From Desulfobaculum bizertense DSM 18034 (GTDB taxonomy: Bacteria; Desulfobacterota; Desulfovibrionia; Desulfovibrionales; Desulfovibrionaceae): a DNA stretch of 64,000 bases. The stretch covers positions 124,001 through 188,000 of the forward strand of contig NZ_FUYA01000007.1 in NCBI RefSeq assembly GCF_900167065.1, written 5' to 3'. Shown here piece after piece: positions 34,082 to 43,873 of this stretch. The translations under genes and the position numbers were made by a program. How positions within the stretch are numbered: the stretch's first letter is position 1; every line of letters begins with the position of its first letter. A model generated the notes under the pieces. It did not search any database, was not told the origin of the DNA, and saw nothing but the letters and a program-made list of their open reading frames with translations.

Positions 34082-35821
34082 ATGCGTTTCAGCAAACTGT
34101 ATGCTCCTACTCTGAAGGACGCCCCGGCCGATGCCGAGGTCGTGAGTCACAAGCTTTTGGTCCGTGCGGGCATGATCCGCAAGCTGACCTCTGGCATTTA
34201 CACCTATCTGCCGATGGGCCTCCGCAGCCTCGAAAAGGTCAAGACCATTGTCCGCGAGGAAATGGAGCGTGCTGGTGCTCAGGAAATTTTTATGCCCACA
34301 GTGCAGCCTGCTGACCTGTGGAAAGAAACTGGCCGCTGGGATTTTTATGGCAAAGAGCTTTTGCGCTTTGAGGATCGTCACGGCCGTGGCTACTGCCTTG
34401 GACCCACACACGAAGAGGTCGTTACTGACCTGCTGCGTGGTGAAGTGCGTTCCTACCGTCAGCTTCCGCTGAACGTGTACCAGATTCAGACCAAGTTCCG
34501 TGACGAAATCCGTCCTCGCTTCGGCCTGATGCGTGGCCGCGAGTTCATGATGAAAGACGGCTATTCCTTTGACCGCGACGATGCTGGTGCTGATGAAAGC
34601 TATCACGCCATGTACGAAGCATATAAGCGTATCTTTACCCGCCTTGGCGTGAAGTTCCGCCCGGTTGAAGCTGACTCCGGTTCTATTGGTGGCAGCTTCT
34701 CTCATGAATTCATGGTGCTTGCTGATACTGGCGAAGACACCATTGCCGTGTGTCAGTCCTGCGATTACGCCGCCAATGTGGAAAAGGCCGAAGTGAAGGG
34801 TGATTTTGCTCCCTGCACCGAGAGCTGCGCTGCAATGGAAGAGGTCGCAACCCCGGACAAGCACACCGTTGAAGAAGTGGCTGAATTCCTTGGTGTGCCG
34901 CTTTCTGCCATTGTGAAGACTCTGCTTTTCAATGTTGATGGCGAGCCTGTTGCAGCTCTGGTCCGTGGTGACCGCGAGCTGAACGAAATCAAGCTCAAGA
35001 ATTACCTCAACGCTGACGAAGAGCCAGAGCTGGCAAGCCCTGAGCAGGTTCAGGAATGGACTGGTGCTCCGGTTGGCTTTGCTGGTCCGGTTGGTCTGAA
35101 ACAGGTCAAGCGCATCATCGCAGACAGCGAACTGATGGCTGCAAACGACTACGTTGCAGGAGCAAACAAGGCTGACACGCATGTGCTGCATCTTGATCTT
35201 GCCCGCGACGCCAACGTCGAGGCGTTCATTGACCTGCGCATGATTACCGACGCTGACCCCTGCCCGCACTGTGGCGGTGCTCTGGAACTGCCCAAGGGTA
35301 TTGAAGTTGGTCATGTCTTTAAGCTTGGCACCAAGTACTCCAAGTCCATGAATGCGACATTCCTTGACGAGAACGGCAGGGAACAGGTCATGATTATGGG
35401 CTGTTATGGTATTGGCGTGTCCCGTGTTGTGGCCTCCTGCATTGAGCAGAACCACGACGATGACGGCATCTGCTTCCCTCCGCCGGTTGCTCCTTATGAC
35501 GCAACTGTGCTTTGCCTTGACCCGCGCAAGGAAGACATCCTTGGCAAGGCAGAAGAGATTGAGAAAATGATGGAAGGCTGGGGCATGAGTGTGCTTTTGG
35601 ACGACCGTCAGGAGCGCCCTGGCATCAAGTTCAAGGACGCTGATCTCATTGGCCTGCCCATGCAGGTCGTCGTCGGCGGCAAGGGCCTGAAAAATGGCAT
35701 TGTCGAAGTGAAAGACCGTCGCACTGGCGAAAAAACAGAGCTTTCTCTGGAAAACCTTGAAACAGAACTCAAGGACTTTTACCAGAAGGTGCTGGACGGC
35801 TGGAAGGCCGCTCGGGACTAG
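34082..35821 (+). CDS. proS: Prolyl-tRNA synthetase
   Basis: 579-residue class II synthetase of the bacterial type, charging tRNA-Pro. Visible are the N-terminal [19 protein letters not shown], motif 2 ([21 protein letters not shown]), the YbaK-like INS editing domain (about 225-405, [13 protein letters not shown]) that removes mischarged Ala-tRNA-Pro, and motif 3 ([12 protein letters not shown]), followed by the anticodon-binding domain. Length matches the family. It directly abuts ispG and is 88 bases upstream of xseA in the same apparent operon. Confidence 0.95.
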   Translation: MRFSKLYAPTLKDAPADAEVVSHKLLVRAGMIRKLTSGIYTYLPMGLRSLEKVKTIVREEMERAGAQEIFMPTVQPADLWKETGRWDFYGKELLRFEDRHGRGYCLGPTHEEVVTDLLRGEVRSYRQLPLNVYQIQTKFRDEIRPRFGLMRGREFMMKDGYSFDRDDAGADESYHAMYEAYKRIFTRLGVKFRPVEADSGSIGGSFSHEFMVLADTGEDTIAVCQSCDYAANVEKAEVKGDFAPCTESCAAMEEVATPDKHTVEEVAEFLGVPLSAIVKTLLFNVDGEPVAALVRGDRELNEIKLKNYLNADEEPELASPEQVQEWTGAPVGFAGPVGLKQVKRIIADSELMAANDYVAGANKADTHVLHLDLARDANVEAFIDLRMITDADPCPHCGGALELPKGIEVGHVFKLGTKYSKSMNATFLDENGREQVMIMGCYGIGVSRVVASCIEQNHDDDGICFPPPVAPYDATVLCLDPRKEDILGKAEEIEKMMEGWGMSVLLDDRQERPGIKFKDADLIGLPMQVVVGGKGLKNGIVEVKDRRTGEKTELSLENLETELKDFYQKVLDGWKAARD

Positions 35822-35909
35822 TACTGCTTTCTTATGATATAGAGGGGCACTTCCGCGGCATTGTGCTGTGCGGAAGTCCCCCTTTCTGACCTGCCTGCAG
35901 GGAGGACGT

Positions 35910-37295
35910 ATGCCGCACATTTTTGAGGTCTCAGAGCTGACCCGTGCTGTTGGAGATGTCCTTGAGAGCCAGTTTCCATTTATCTGGGTCAAGGGACAGG
36001 TCGGCAATGTAACCCGCCCCCGAAGCGGGCATATCTATTTTTCTTTGCGTGACGCAAATTCCCAGCTTTCTGTTGTGTGGTTCAAGCGGAACCAGCGCTG
36101 TTTCAAGTGTGGTGAAGTCGACCCGCTGACTGGCGAAGTCTATGAAGAAGGCTTCCAGCCTCAGCTCGAAGAAGGGCAGGAGGTGGTTTGTGCTGGGCGG
36201 CTGAATGTGTATGCCGCACGCGGTCAGTATCAGCTTGTTGCTGAGCTGGTGCAGGAGCAGGGGCTTGGTCAGCTGCATCTTGAGTTTGAACGGCTTAAGG
36301 CAATGCTGGCTGAAAAAGGCTATTTTGACGCCGAGCGAAAGCGCGCATTGCCGTACCATCCGCAACGGGTTGCTGTTGTGACAGCTCCTACTGGCGCGGC
36401 AGTACGAGATTTTTTGCGTATTGCCGATGAGCGTGGCTGGGGCTGCGAAATTCGCATTTACCCCTCACTTGTTCAGGGCGATGCCGCACCTGCTCAGATT
36501 GCTGCGGCCCTGCGACAGGTGGCCAGCGATGGCTGGGCCGAGCTTGTTGCAGTGATTCGCGGTGGTGGTTCACTCGAAGACCTGTGGGCATTCAATACCG
36601 AAGCCGTTGCAGATGCGATTTTTCAGTCGCCTGTCCCTGTGCTTTCTGGTGTTGGTCATGAAGTCGACACAAGTCTGGCGGATTTTGTGGCTGATGCCCG
36701 CGCGGCAACCCCGACGCATGCGGCTCAGATGCTGTGGCCAGAGCGTGATGCCCTGATGCAGGACATCGATGCCCTTGAAGGCCGCTTGGTTCAGCGTGCC
36801 TGTGAGCGTCTGGTTCAGTTCGAACGTCAGCTCCAGCATACAGAAAAAGCGGTGTCGTGGCTGTCCCCTCGGCGGCGGCTCAATGCACTTCTGGAGCGGT
36901 TCTCGGACAGCTTGCGTGCTCTGGAGCGGAACGTGGGCACTCTTGTGGATCGGAGTTCTCAGCGCCTGAGTCGCTGTGAACAGCGCATGAGTGATTCCTT
37001 TGGGCCGCGAGAGCTGAGCGATCGGGAGCGACGTTTTGAAGCTGCTGTACAGGGACTTGAGCGGAGTGCTGGGCTGATTCTGGACAAAAAGATGCAGGAG
37101 CTGGCTTTTGCACAGGACAGGCTGGAAAGCCGAGATCCTCTCAAGCCTTTGGAACGCGGCTATGGGTTGATTACCGTCGACGCAACAGGGCGATTCTTGC
37201 GAAGTGTTGATGAGGTTCAGGAGGGCGAGCAGCTTTCCCTCACCGTGCGTGATGGTGAGCTTGCCGCACAGGTAACAGCAAAACGCAGGAGATAA
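35910..37295 (+). CDS. xseA: Exodeoxyribonuclease VII large subunit
   Basis: 461 residues. The N-terminal OB fold (SQFPFIWVKGQVGN...GHIYFSLRDANSQLSVVWFK) binds single-stranded DNA, and the catalytic region shows VAVVTAPTGAAVRDFL and VIRGGGSLEDLWAFN. A long coiled coil follows, where XseB subunits bind. The enzyme degrades single-stranded DNA. GGGAGG before the ATG at 35910 fixes the start. Its small subunit, xseB, is encoded nearly 1 kb downstream with a peptidase gene between them. Confidence 0.94.
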   Translation: MPHIFEVSELTRAVGDVLESQFPFIWVKGQVGNVTRPRSGHIYFSLRDANSQLSVVWFKRNQRCFKCGEVDPLTGEVYEEGFQPQLEEGQEVVCAGRLNVYAARGQYQLVAELVQEQGLGQLHLEFERLKAMLAEKGYFDAERKRALPYHPQRVAVVTAPTGAAVRDFLRIADERGWGCEIRIYPSLVQGDAAPAQIAAALRQVASDGWAELVAVIRGGGSLEDLWAFNTEAVADAIFQSPVPVLSGVGHEVDTSLADFVADARAATPTHAAQMLWPERDALMQDIDALEGRLVQRACERLVQFERQLQHTEKAVSWLSPRRRLNALLERFSDSLRALERNVGTLVDRSSQRLSRCEQRMSDSFGPRELSDRERRFEAAVQGLERSAGLILDKKMQELAFAQDRLESRDPLKPLERGYGLITVDATGRFLRSVDEVQEGEQLSLTVRDGELAAQVTAKRRR

Positions 37296-37302
37296 AAATT
37301 TC

Positions 37303-38208
37303 ATGATTTCCAGACGGGCGTTTCTTGGCAGTCTTCCGGTGATGGCCGGATGGTGCGCATTCCCGGCCTTGGCCTCTGCGGCCTCTGCTGGCGGAGCTGT
37401 TCTTTCTGCTCCAGAAAGTGTTTCAGTGGGAGAAGCTTTTTTTGTAAAGATTGTCTGCCCACGGGAGGCACGGCGGGTCAAAGTGTCATGGCTTGGTGAA
37501 GAGCTGTCGCCTGTGCTGCGGCCCATTGACGGGCACTATGAAAACTGGTTTGCCCTTGGGGTAGGTCTTGGGGCAAAAGCCGGAGGGTACCGCTTGCGCG
37601 TGGAGCTTGCAACGCAGGGCAAAACACAGGTTTTGACTCAGCTTGTGCAGGTTTCGACGAGGACCTTCCCAGAGCAGCACCTCAAGGTTGCCAAAAAGAT
37701 GGTTCATCTGAGCAAGGAAAGCCTTGATCGGCATTATCGCGAAAAAAAGCTGATGAAAGCCGCGCTTGCCCGTCGCTCTCCAGAACGCTTTTGGGACAGC
37801 CCCTTTGTGCGACCTGTTCCTGGCTCTATGAGCAGCGCCTTTGGACTTCGCCGGTTTTTTAATGGCGAACCAAGAGCACCACACCGCGGTGTGGACCTGC
37901 GCGGAGCCAAGGGAACGCCTATTAAAGCATTCGCTGCGGGCGAAGTTGTTTTAACTGGGAATTTTTATTTTTCTGGCAATGCGGTATTTGTGGACCACGG
38001 ACAGGGTATGGTGAGCCTGTACTGCCACATGTCGCATATTGATGTGAAAGAAGGGCAGTTTGTTTCTGCTGGCCAGATTCTTGGTCAGGTTGGATCAACT
38101 GGACGAGTCACAGGGCCGCACTTGCACTTTGGCCTCTCGGTCATGGGAAACATGGTCGATGCCATGCCTATTTTTGCTGGCAAGGGTGTTCCCACAACGC
38201 GGGAGTAA
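37303..38208 (+). CDS. M23 family metallopeptidase with Tat-type signal
   Basis: 301-residue exported LytM-type endopeptidase, probably cutting peptidoglycan cross-links. The N terminus MISRRAFLGSLPVMAGW carries a twin-arginine motif (SRRxFL) followed by a hydrophobic stretch ending ALASAASA, pointing to Tat export. The C-terminal M23 domain shows zinc ligands HRGVDLRG and HLHFGL, with the conserved GNAVFVDHGQGMVSLYCHM between them. It begins 7 bases after xseA and ends 4 bases before xseB. Confidence 0.9.
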   Translation: MISRRAFLGSLPVMAGWCAFPALASAASAGGAVLSAPESVSVGEAFFVKIVCPREARRVKVSWLGEELSPVLRPIDGHYENWFALGVGLGAKAGGYRLRVELATQGKTQVLTQLVQVSTRTFPEQHLKVAKKMVHLSKESLDRHYREKKLMKAALARRSPERFWDSPFVRPVPGSMSSAFGLRRFFNGEPRAPHRGVDLRGAKGTPIKAFAAGEVVLTGNFYFSGNAVFVDHGQGMVSLYCHMSHIDVKEGQFVSAGQILGQVGSTGRVTGPHLHFGLSVMGNMVDAMPIFAGKGVPTTRE

Positions 38209-38212
38209 GCAC

Positions 38213-38443
38213 GTGGCACCACGCAAAAAGCAGAATTTTGAGACGCAGCTTGAGAAGTTGCAGCAGATTGTGCAGGACCTCGAAAAAGAGGACCTGCCAT
38301 TGGAAGAGGGCGTCACCTTGTTTAAGGACGGCGTGAAACTGGCCAAGGATTGCCGTCGGCGTCTGGAACAGGCCAAAAACGAAGTCAGTCTTCTCACAGA
38401 AGAGGGACTGAAGGAATTCCATACGGAAAAAGAACATGACTGA
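38213..38443 (+). CDS. xseB: Exodeoxyribonuclease VII small subunit
   Basis: 76-residue helical protein (KQNFETQLEKLQQIVQDLE...LPLEEGVTLFKDG), the typical XseB sequence and length. It forms part of the exonuclease VII holoenzyme by binding the XseA coiled coil. It starts with GTG at 38213, supported by GGGAG seven bases upstream; the longer upstream frame runs through the peptidase gene and is not used. It overlaps ispA by 8 bases. Confidence 0.92.
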   Translation: MAPRKKQNFETQLEKLQQIVQDLEKEDLPLEEGVTLFKDGVKLAKDCRRRLEQAKNEVSLLTEEGLKEFHTEKEHD

Positions 38444-39335
38444 ACAACGTGTTGATATAAAAAAGACGCTGAAAAATTACTCCACCACTGTCGAAAAAGA
38501 GCTGGAAAAGTGCTTTGCCGACCGTGGCATTGAGCCTCGACTCAAGGACGCAATGGAATACAGCCTGCTCGCAGGCGGAAAGCGTATGCGTCCAGCTCTG
38601 TGCCTGAGCATTGCTGCGCACTATGGCCTTGATTTTGACGTGACGGTTCCCTTTGCTGCGGCAATCGAACTGATTCATACCTACTCGCTCATCCACGACG
38701 ATCTGCCTGCAATGGACAACGATGACCTGCGCCGGGGCAAGCCGTCCAATCACAAGAAGTTCGACGAAGCAACGGCTATTCTGGCTGGTGACGGGCTGCT
38801 GACCGAAGCCTTTAGCATGATGCTGAATGTGCAGGGCGTGCCCGCAGAGCGTGTGCTTCAGGCTGCTTCCGTGCTTGCCTATGGTGCTGGTCCTAATGGT
38901 ATGGTCGGTGGACAGGTTGTCGACATGGAGCTGACGGGCAAGCTGGATGTTGCTCTTGGTGAACTGCAGCACATGCACGCGCTCAAGACTGGCGCACTGA
39001 TTGTTGCCTCCTGTCTTTCTGGTGCTATCCTTGCTGGAGCAAAAGACGAGGAACTTGCCAAGGTTATTGATTATGGCAAGCATCTTGGCATTGCCTTCCA
39101 GATTGCTGACGACATGCTTGATGTGATCGGCGATGAAAAAGAATTGGGCAAGCCTGTTGGAAGTGATGAAGCTCAGGGCAAGAACACTTATCCGAGCCTG
39201 ATCGGCATTGACGAAAGCCGAAACCTTGCCATTCAGATGGCCTCCAGCGCCTGCCTTGCCATCAAGGACTTTGCTGGTGCGCAGGGTGAATTCCTGCGTG
39301 GGCTTGCTGCCTATGTTGTGCAGCGTGCCTGCTAG
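38436..39335 (+). CDS. ispA: Farnesyl/geranylgeranyl diphosphate synthase
   Basis: 299-residue polyprenyl synthase that condenses IPP with allylic diphosphates. First aspartate-rich motif HDDLPAMDNDDLRRGKPSNHKKF, second motif FQIADDMLDVIGD, and the GGKRMRPAL Lys/Arg diphosphate site are all present. The two residues between the Asp pairs (DDLPAMD) place it with IspA-type short-chain synthases. It overlaps xseB by 8 bases and precedes dxs by 51, the common bacterial xseB-ispA-dxs order. Product chain length cannot be fixed from motifs. Confidence 0.93.
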   Translation: MTEQRVDIKKTLKNYSTTVEKELEKCFADRGIEPRLKDAMEYSLLAGGKRMRPALCLSIAAHYGLDFDVTVPFAAAIELIHTYSLIHDDLPAMDNDDLRRGKPSNHKKFDEATAILAGDGLLTEAFSMMLNVQGVPAERVLQAASVLAYGAGPNGMVGGQVVDMELTGKLDVALGELQHMHALKTGALIVASCLSGAILAGAKDEELAKVIDYGKHLGIAFQIADDMLDVIGDEKELGKPVGSDEAQGKNTYPSLIGIDESRNLAIQMASSACLAIKDFAGAQGEFLRGLAAYVVQRAC

Positions 39336-39386
39336 GACAAGCAACTGATATTTTCGCGAATCACCTCTGACTGAAAAGGAACCGGC

Positions 39387-41297
39387 ATGGACGTCACACC
39401 GTTAACTCAAAACAGTTTACTCTCCCGCATTAAGACGCCTGCGGACGTACAGCGCCTTTCCTTGCAGGAACTGAGTCAGCTTGCAGTAGAAATTCGACAG
39501 CTTATTATTCAGACCGTTTCGCATACGGGCGGGCACCTTGCCCCGTCGCTTGGCGTGGTGGAGCTGACCCTTGCCCTGCTCAAGTCCTTTGATCTTGAAT
39601 CAGACAAGCTTGTCTGGGACGTGGGGCATCAGGCCTATGCCTACAAGATTTTGACAGGCCGGGCCGACAGGTTCAATACACTGCGAACCCAGGGCGGACT
39701 GAGCGGTTTCCCCAAAAGAAGCGAAAGCCCGTATGACGCCTTTGGTGTTGGGCATTCGTCCACGTCTATCTCTGCGGCTCTTGGGCTTGCGTATGGACGT
39801 GATCTGAAAAAGGAGCATAACCGGGTCATTGCTGTGATTGGTGATGGTTCCATGACTGCTGGTCTAGCCTATGAAGGGCTGAATCAGGCTGGTGGCCTGC
39901 ATGGAGACCTGACTGTCATTCTTAATGACAATGAGATGTCGATTTCCAAGAACGTCGGTGCGCTGTCCTCTTTCCTGTCCCGTAACCTGACCAAGAAGTG
40001 GGTCGTCCAGTTCAAAAAGGATGTGGAGAGTATCCTCAAGGCCGTGCCAAAGATTGGTGGCGATCTTGCGACCTATGCCAGAAAGTCAGAAGAGGCGTTT
40101 AAGCACTTCTTTACGCCGGGCATGTTGTTTGAGGCGTTTCGCTTTAATTATCTTGGACCTTTTGACGGGCACAACATTGAGCAGCTTACCAAGGTCTTTG
40201 AGCAGGTGAAGACCCTGTCTGGACCGGTACTTGTTCATGTGCTCACCAAAAAAGGCAAGGGCTATACTCCCGCAGAAAACAATCCGACCTATTTTCATGG
40301 TGTTGGGTGCTTTGAGCCGGAAACTGGTCTTGCCAAGAAGTTTGGACCCTGCGGGGCACCAAGCTATACCAGCGTGTTTGGGAAAACACTGGTCAAGGAA
40401 GCCAAGACCGACGAACGTATTGTTGCCATCACGGCGGCAATGCCCGAAGGAACTGGCCTTGACCAGTTTGCAAGCGCGTATCCGGAGCGCTTTGTGGATG
40501 TGGGAATCTGTGAGCAGCACGCTGTGACCTTTGCAGCAGGTCTTGCCGCGGAGGGCTTCCGGCCTGTGGTTGCCATTTACTCGACCTTTATGCAGCGTTC
40601 CTACGACCAGATCGTGCATGACGTGTGTCTCCAGAATCTTCCGGTGACCCTGTGTCTGGACCGTGGTGGTTTGGTTGGAGAAGATGGACCCACCCACCAC
40701 GGTGCATTTGACCTGAGCTTTATGCGCCACATTCCGAATCTGCTCTTTATGGCTCCGGCTGATGAGGCCGAATTACAGCGAATGCTGGTGACGGCCCTGA
40801 AACATGAGGGACCAGTGGCGTTGCGCTATCCGCGTGGGGCTGGTGTTGGCGTTGAATTGCATGATGCGCCTGAACCACTTCCTCTTGGCCTTGGCGAGCT
40901 TGTTCGTGATGGCGAAGACGGCGTGATTGTCGCTATTGGCAGTCGTGTGCATCCAGCTCGTCTGGCAGCAGAAAAGCTGGAAAAGGAAACAGGCAAAAAG
41001 GTTGCGGTGTTCAATGCCCGCTTTATCCGACCTATTGCAGAACAGCAGCTTGTTGAATTGGCCGGGCGTTTCTCCAAAATGCTCGTTGTGGAAGAGAATG
41101 TCCTCAAGGGCGGTTTTGGTGCTGGCGTGCTGGAAGTTTTAGCAGATAATGATGCTCTGGAACACTGTCGCGTGCATCGCCTTGGGCTTCCTGATGGCTT
41201 TGTGGAACATGGCAAGCAGAAGGAGCTTCGGGCCAAGCTTGGTCTGGATATGAATGGAATTTGTGCAAAAATGCAGGAATTCCTCGACGCGGAGTAG
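39387..41297 (+). CDS. dxs: 1-deoxy-D-xylulose-5-phosphate synthase
   Basis: 636-residue thiamin diphosphate enzyme, the first step of the MEP pathway (pyruvate plus glyceraldehyde 3-phosphate). The ThDP motif is GDGSMTAGLAYEGLN...LNDNEMSIS, the N-terminal HTGGHLAPSLG and KLVWDVGHQAY are intact, and the catalytic Glu lies in VDVGICEQHAVTFAAGLA. It closes the ispG-to-dxs run and is followed by a strong terminator shared with the convergent sensor kinase gene. Confidence 0.96.
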   Translation: MDVTPLTQNSLLSRIKTPADVQRLSLQELSQLAVEIRQLIIQTVSHTGGHLAPSLGVVELTLALLKSFDLESDKLVWDVGHQAYAYKILTGRADRFNTLRTQGGLSGFPKRSESPYDAFGVGHSSTSISAALGLAYGRDLKKEHNRVIAVIGDGSMTAGLAYEGLNQAGGLHGDLTVILNDNEMSISKNVGALSSFLSRNLTKKWVVQFKKDVESILKAVPKIGGDLATYARKSEEAFKHFFTPGMLFEAFRFNYLGPFDGHNIEQLTKVFEQVKTLSGPVLVHVLTKKGKGYTPAENNPTYFHGVGCFEPETGLAKKFGPCGAPSYTSVFGKTLVKEAKTDERIVAITAAMPEGTGLDQFASAYPERFVDVGICEQHAVTFAAGLAAEGFRPVVAIYSTFMQRSYDQIVHDVCLQNLPVTLCLDRGGLVGEDGPTHHGAFDLSFMRHIPNLLFMAPADEAELQRMLVTALKHEGPVALRYPRGAGVGVELHDAPEPLPLGLGELVRDGEDGVIVAIGSRVHPARLAAEKLEKETGKKVAVFNARFIRPIAEQQLVELAGRFSKMLVVEENVLKGGFGAGVLEVLADNDALEHCRVHRLGLPDGFVEHGKQKELRAKLGLDMNGICAKMQEFLDAE

Positions 41298-41322
41298 TTC
41301 GCTTCGACATATGATGAAACAG

Positions 41323-41355
41323 AAACGGCCCGGAAATTCCGGGCCGTTTTTTTTA
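41323..41355. terminator. Bidirectional terminator between dxs and the second sensor kinase
   Basis: A 13-base perfect stem (AAACGGCCCGGAA / TTCCGGGCCGTTT) with one-base apex and an eight-T tract on the plus strand. The opposing gene's stop codon lies within the tail. Confidence 0.92.
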
Positions 41356-43734
41356 TTCTGCGGGAGTGTCTGAACTGGCTGCGTCATCTTGGGCGTCTGG
41401 TGACTCTTCTTCGGTGATGGGGAGAGTCACCGTGTACGTTGCGCCTTCTCCTCGTTCGGACTGCACGTCCAGAGTGCCTTTGTGATGATCCTCAATGATG
41501 TATTTTGCCACCGCAAGGCCAAGGCTGTTGGCCCGGCCACCAGCTTTTGGCGCAAAGAGTTCGCTCAGTGTTTCTTTTGTCATGCCTGGCCCGTTGTCCG
41601 CAATGCTGACGCCAATGCTCGTGGGGGAGCTTCGGAAGCTTGTGATTGAAATGGTGGGGGTGCCTGCTCCCTGTGTCGCGTACATTGACTGGGCAGAGTG
41701 AATGAGAAGTTTGAGAAAGACCTGCCGAATTTCTGGAGCGATGCAGCTTACGGAGGGAATGCTGTTGTCGTAGTGTGTGACGATGTTGATCTTTTTGAAG
41801 TCAAAGTCGCGATGCAGACTGTAGTCATGCTTGGACAGGGTGAGGCTGTCGGCAAGAATTTCATGAATATCATAGCGGCTGCGTCCGCCCTTGGAGTGGC
41901 GGCTAAAACTGCTGAGCTGGGCGACGACGCTGTTTGCATGCTGTCCGGAAAGGAAAATGCCGTTGAGCATATGAAGTATGTCGCGCTCTTTGGCATAATT
42001 ATGAATATTCTCGATGCTGGTTCCGCATTTGTGAGCCACAGGCTCATTGCTGGGCAGCTCTGGAGAAAGCCGTCGCTGAATGTTCTGGGTACTTTGCAGG
42101 ATTGCCCCCAGCGGATTGTTCAGCGCATGAGACATGCCAGACGCAAGCTGCGACAGACTCGACATCTTTTCGGACTCGATGAGCAGTTCGTCAGCCATTC
42201 TGCGCAGGGAAATATCGCGAATCAGTCCTTCTGTGGCGATAGCGTTCCCATTGTCATCATAAATAAGATGGATGGAGCAGTCCGCCACAAATACAGTCCC
42301 GTCCTTTTTTTTGAGGGGAATCTCCTGTCCTATCATTTCTCCTGTTTCCATGACCTGACGCAGAATCGCATGGCGGACATTGACGTCTGTATAAAAAACA
42401 TCCTGAACAAGTTTTCCGACAACCTCTGAGGGCGAAGTGTAGCCGGTCATGCGTAAAAGCGCGTCATTGGCGACCGCAAGCGTGCCGTCCATCTCTGCCT
42501 GGAAGTATCCTTCCCGCATGTTTTCATAAATACGGCGGAATTTTTTCTCGCTGTCCCGCAAAAGTTTTTCGGCGATGCGACGCTTGATGGTCGTGAAGAG
42601 CAGGGCAATGATGATAATGAGCTGCCCAATGCCAATGGCCAGAGTTGTCCAGATAATGCTCTTGTACCGTTCATAAAAAGACTCTGGAGAATTTTTGATG
42701 ATACTCCCTTCTGGAGCATCCTGCTGGGCTATTCCAAAACGCTCCATGGCATTCCAGTCGAGAACGATTTCCACCGGGCTGGTCATGTCGATGGCAAGAT
42801 CATTGGGCGAGATGCCAGAAAGAATCTGGAGTGCTTTGTGTGCAGCGTGCTCGCCCTGAAGCTCTGGGCTAAGCAGCTCTCCACCAAGTGCGCCGTAGCC
42901 AAGGTACGTGCCAACCAGAGTAAAAACCGGAAGTGTGGTGGACGATGTGATGAGTTGAAAGGTTTCCTGAAGGGAGTGGGCCTGACCTTCACTGTCTAAA
43001 AAACCAGAAACAAAAAGCAGGACCGAGCCTTCGGACAGGGCCGCCAGCCGTCGCTTGAGCTGGGCAGCGGTGAAGCCGACAAATTCCTTGTAGGCGAGGT
43101 CGGGGTGTTTTTCTTTCATGGTTGTGCGCACCGATGCCAGCAGGTTTTGTCCTGTGGTTGTGGTGTCGCTTATGGCGACGAGTCGCTTCATCTCAGGGTA
43201 GAGGTGCAGAGCGAGGGAAATCGTTCCTTCGGGATCGCGCTCTTCGACAACACCCGTGATGAGCGGGTCTTTTTCATATTTTGCGGCCAGTTCTGCATCA
43301 ATTCCACAAAAGACAATCGGGATATTCAGGAAGAATTTTTTGCGTTCGCGCAGGGCAAAGTGAAAGGCGTTATGGTCCGTGGCAATAATGAGCGAAAACT
43401 TGGTGCGGGTGTATTTGTCTTTGAGGTGGCGTTCTGTGATGCGGAAGGCCTTTTCTGGTGGGGTCCGCTTGGTGTCGAGATATTCGAAGTAGAGCTGAGG
43501 GGAGGGCGTTGCGCGCTGCATGGTTTTTTCTATGCCGTGCATGATTTTGTCGGACCAGTCATAACCTCGGTGATAGGAGTTGATGACGAGAATTTTAGCT
43601 GGGCTTTTCTGCTGGCGTGCATGTGCCTGTGGGGAAAGAAGACACATGGCGAAAATGAAAAAAAGAATGCAGCAGACTATCTGCCAGCAGAAACGTCGTG
43701 CAAGAGTCCTGTTCGGAAAGCTTTTTTGCGTCAT
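41353..43734 (-). CDS. Sensor histidine kinase paralogue with altered catalytic motifs
   Basis: About 793 residues: signal/anchor helix, periplasmic ABC binding-like domain (KILVINSYHRGYDWSDKI onward), a second helix (about 345-370), PAS (about 385-510), and HisKA/HATPase. The phosphoacceptor region reads GMSHALNNPLG with His536, so the conserved acidic residue after His is Ala. The N box reads LLKLLIHSAQSM-like, with Lys and His679 where Asn residues are expected. ADNGPGM and NSLGLAVAKY remain intact. Kinase activity is therefore doubtful, though the fold is complete. GGAGG before the ATG at 43734 sets the start. No response regulator is adjacent. Confidence 0.88.
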   Translation of the reverse strand: MTQKSFPNRTLARRFCWQIVCCILFFIFAMCLLSPQAHARQQKSPAKILVINSYHRGYDWSDKIMHGIEKTMQRATPSPQLYFEYLDTKRTPPEKAFRITERHLKDKYTRTKFSLIIATDHNAFHFALRERKKFFLNIPIVFCGIDAELAAKYEKDPLITGVVEERDPEGTISLALHLYPEMKRLVAISDTTTTGQNLLASVRTTMKEKHPDLAYKEFVGFTAAQLKRRLAALSEGSVLLFVSGFLDSEGQAHSLQETFQLITSSTTLPVFTLVGTYLGYGALGGELLSPELQGEHAAHKALQILSGISPNDLAIDMTSPVEIVLDWNAMERFGIAQQDAPEGSIIKNSPESFYERYKSIIWTTLAIGIGQLIIIIALLFTTIKRRIAEKLLRDSEKKFRRIYENMREGYFQAEMDGTLAVANDALLRMTGYTSPSEVVGKLVQDVFYTDVNVRHAILRQVMETGEMIGQEIPLKKKDGTVFVADCSIHLIYDDNGNAIATEGLIRDISLRRMADELLIESEKMSSLSQLASGMSHALNNPLGAILQSTQNIQRRLSPELPSNEPVAHKCGTSIENIHNYAKERDILHMLNGIFLSGQHANSVVAQLSSFSRHSKGGRSRYDIHEILADSLTLSKHDYSLHRDFDFKKINIVTHYDNSIPSVSCIAPEIRQVFLKLLIHSAQSMYATQGAGTPTISITSFRSSPTSIGVSIADNGPGMTKETLSELFAPKAGGRANSLGLAVAKYIIEDHHKGTLDVQSERGEGATYTVTLPITEEESPDAQDDAASSDTPAE

Positions 43735-43776
43735 CAAATCGCCTCCTCTCTGCCCCGGTGGAATAAATATTGGACT

Positions 43777-43805
43777 TTGACAGAATATGCTTCTCCCTGT
43801 CATAA
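43777..43805 (+). promoter_or_regulatory. Possible promoter for the flavin oxidoreductase gene
   Basis: A perfect TTGACA is followed after 17 bases by TCATAA, a weak -10, in the divergent gap between the sensor kinase and oxidoreductase genes. The consensus match rests mainly on the -35 box. Confidence 0.4.
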
Positions 43806-43873
43806 CAGAAATACTCAGGAAAAGTATACTTGACTCTTATGTGAGTTTGCGAAGCTGACCAGAGGAGGTTTGC

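Noticed and set aside
34055-36007. Long open frame on the minus strand opposite proS
   Set aside because: Antisense shadow of prolyl-tRNA synthetase; composition reflects codon bias and no domain is seen.
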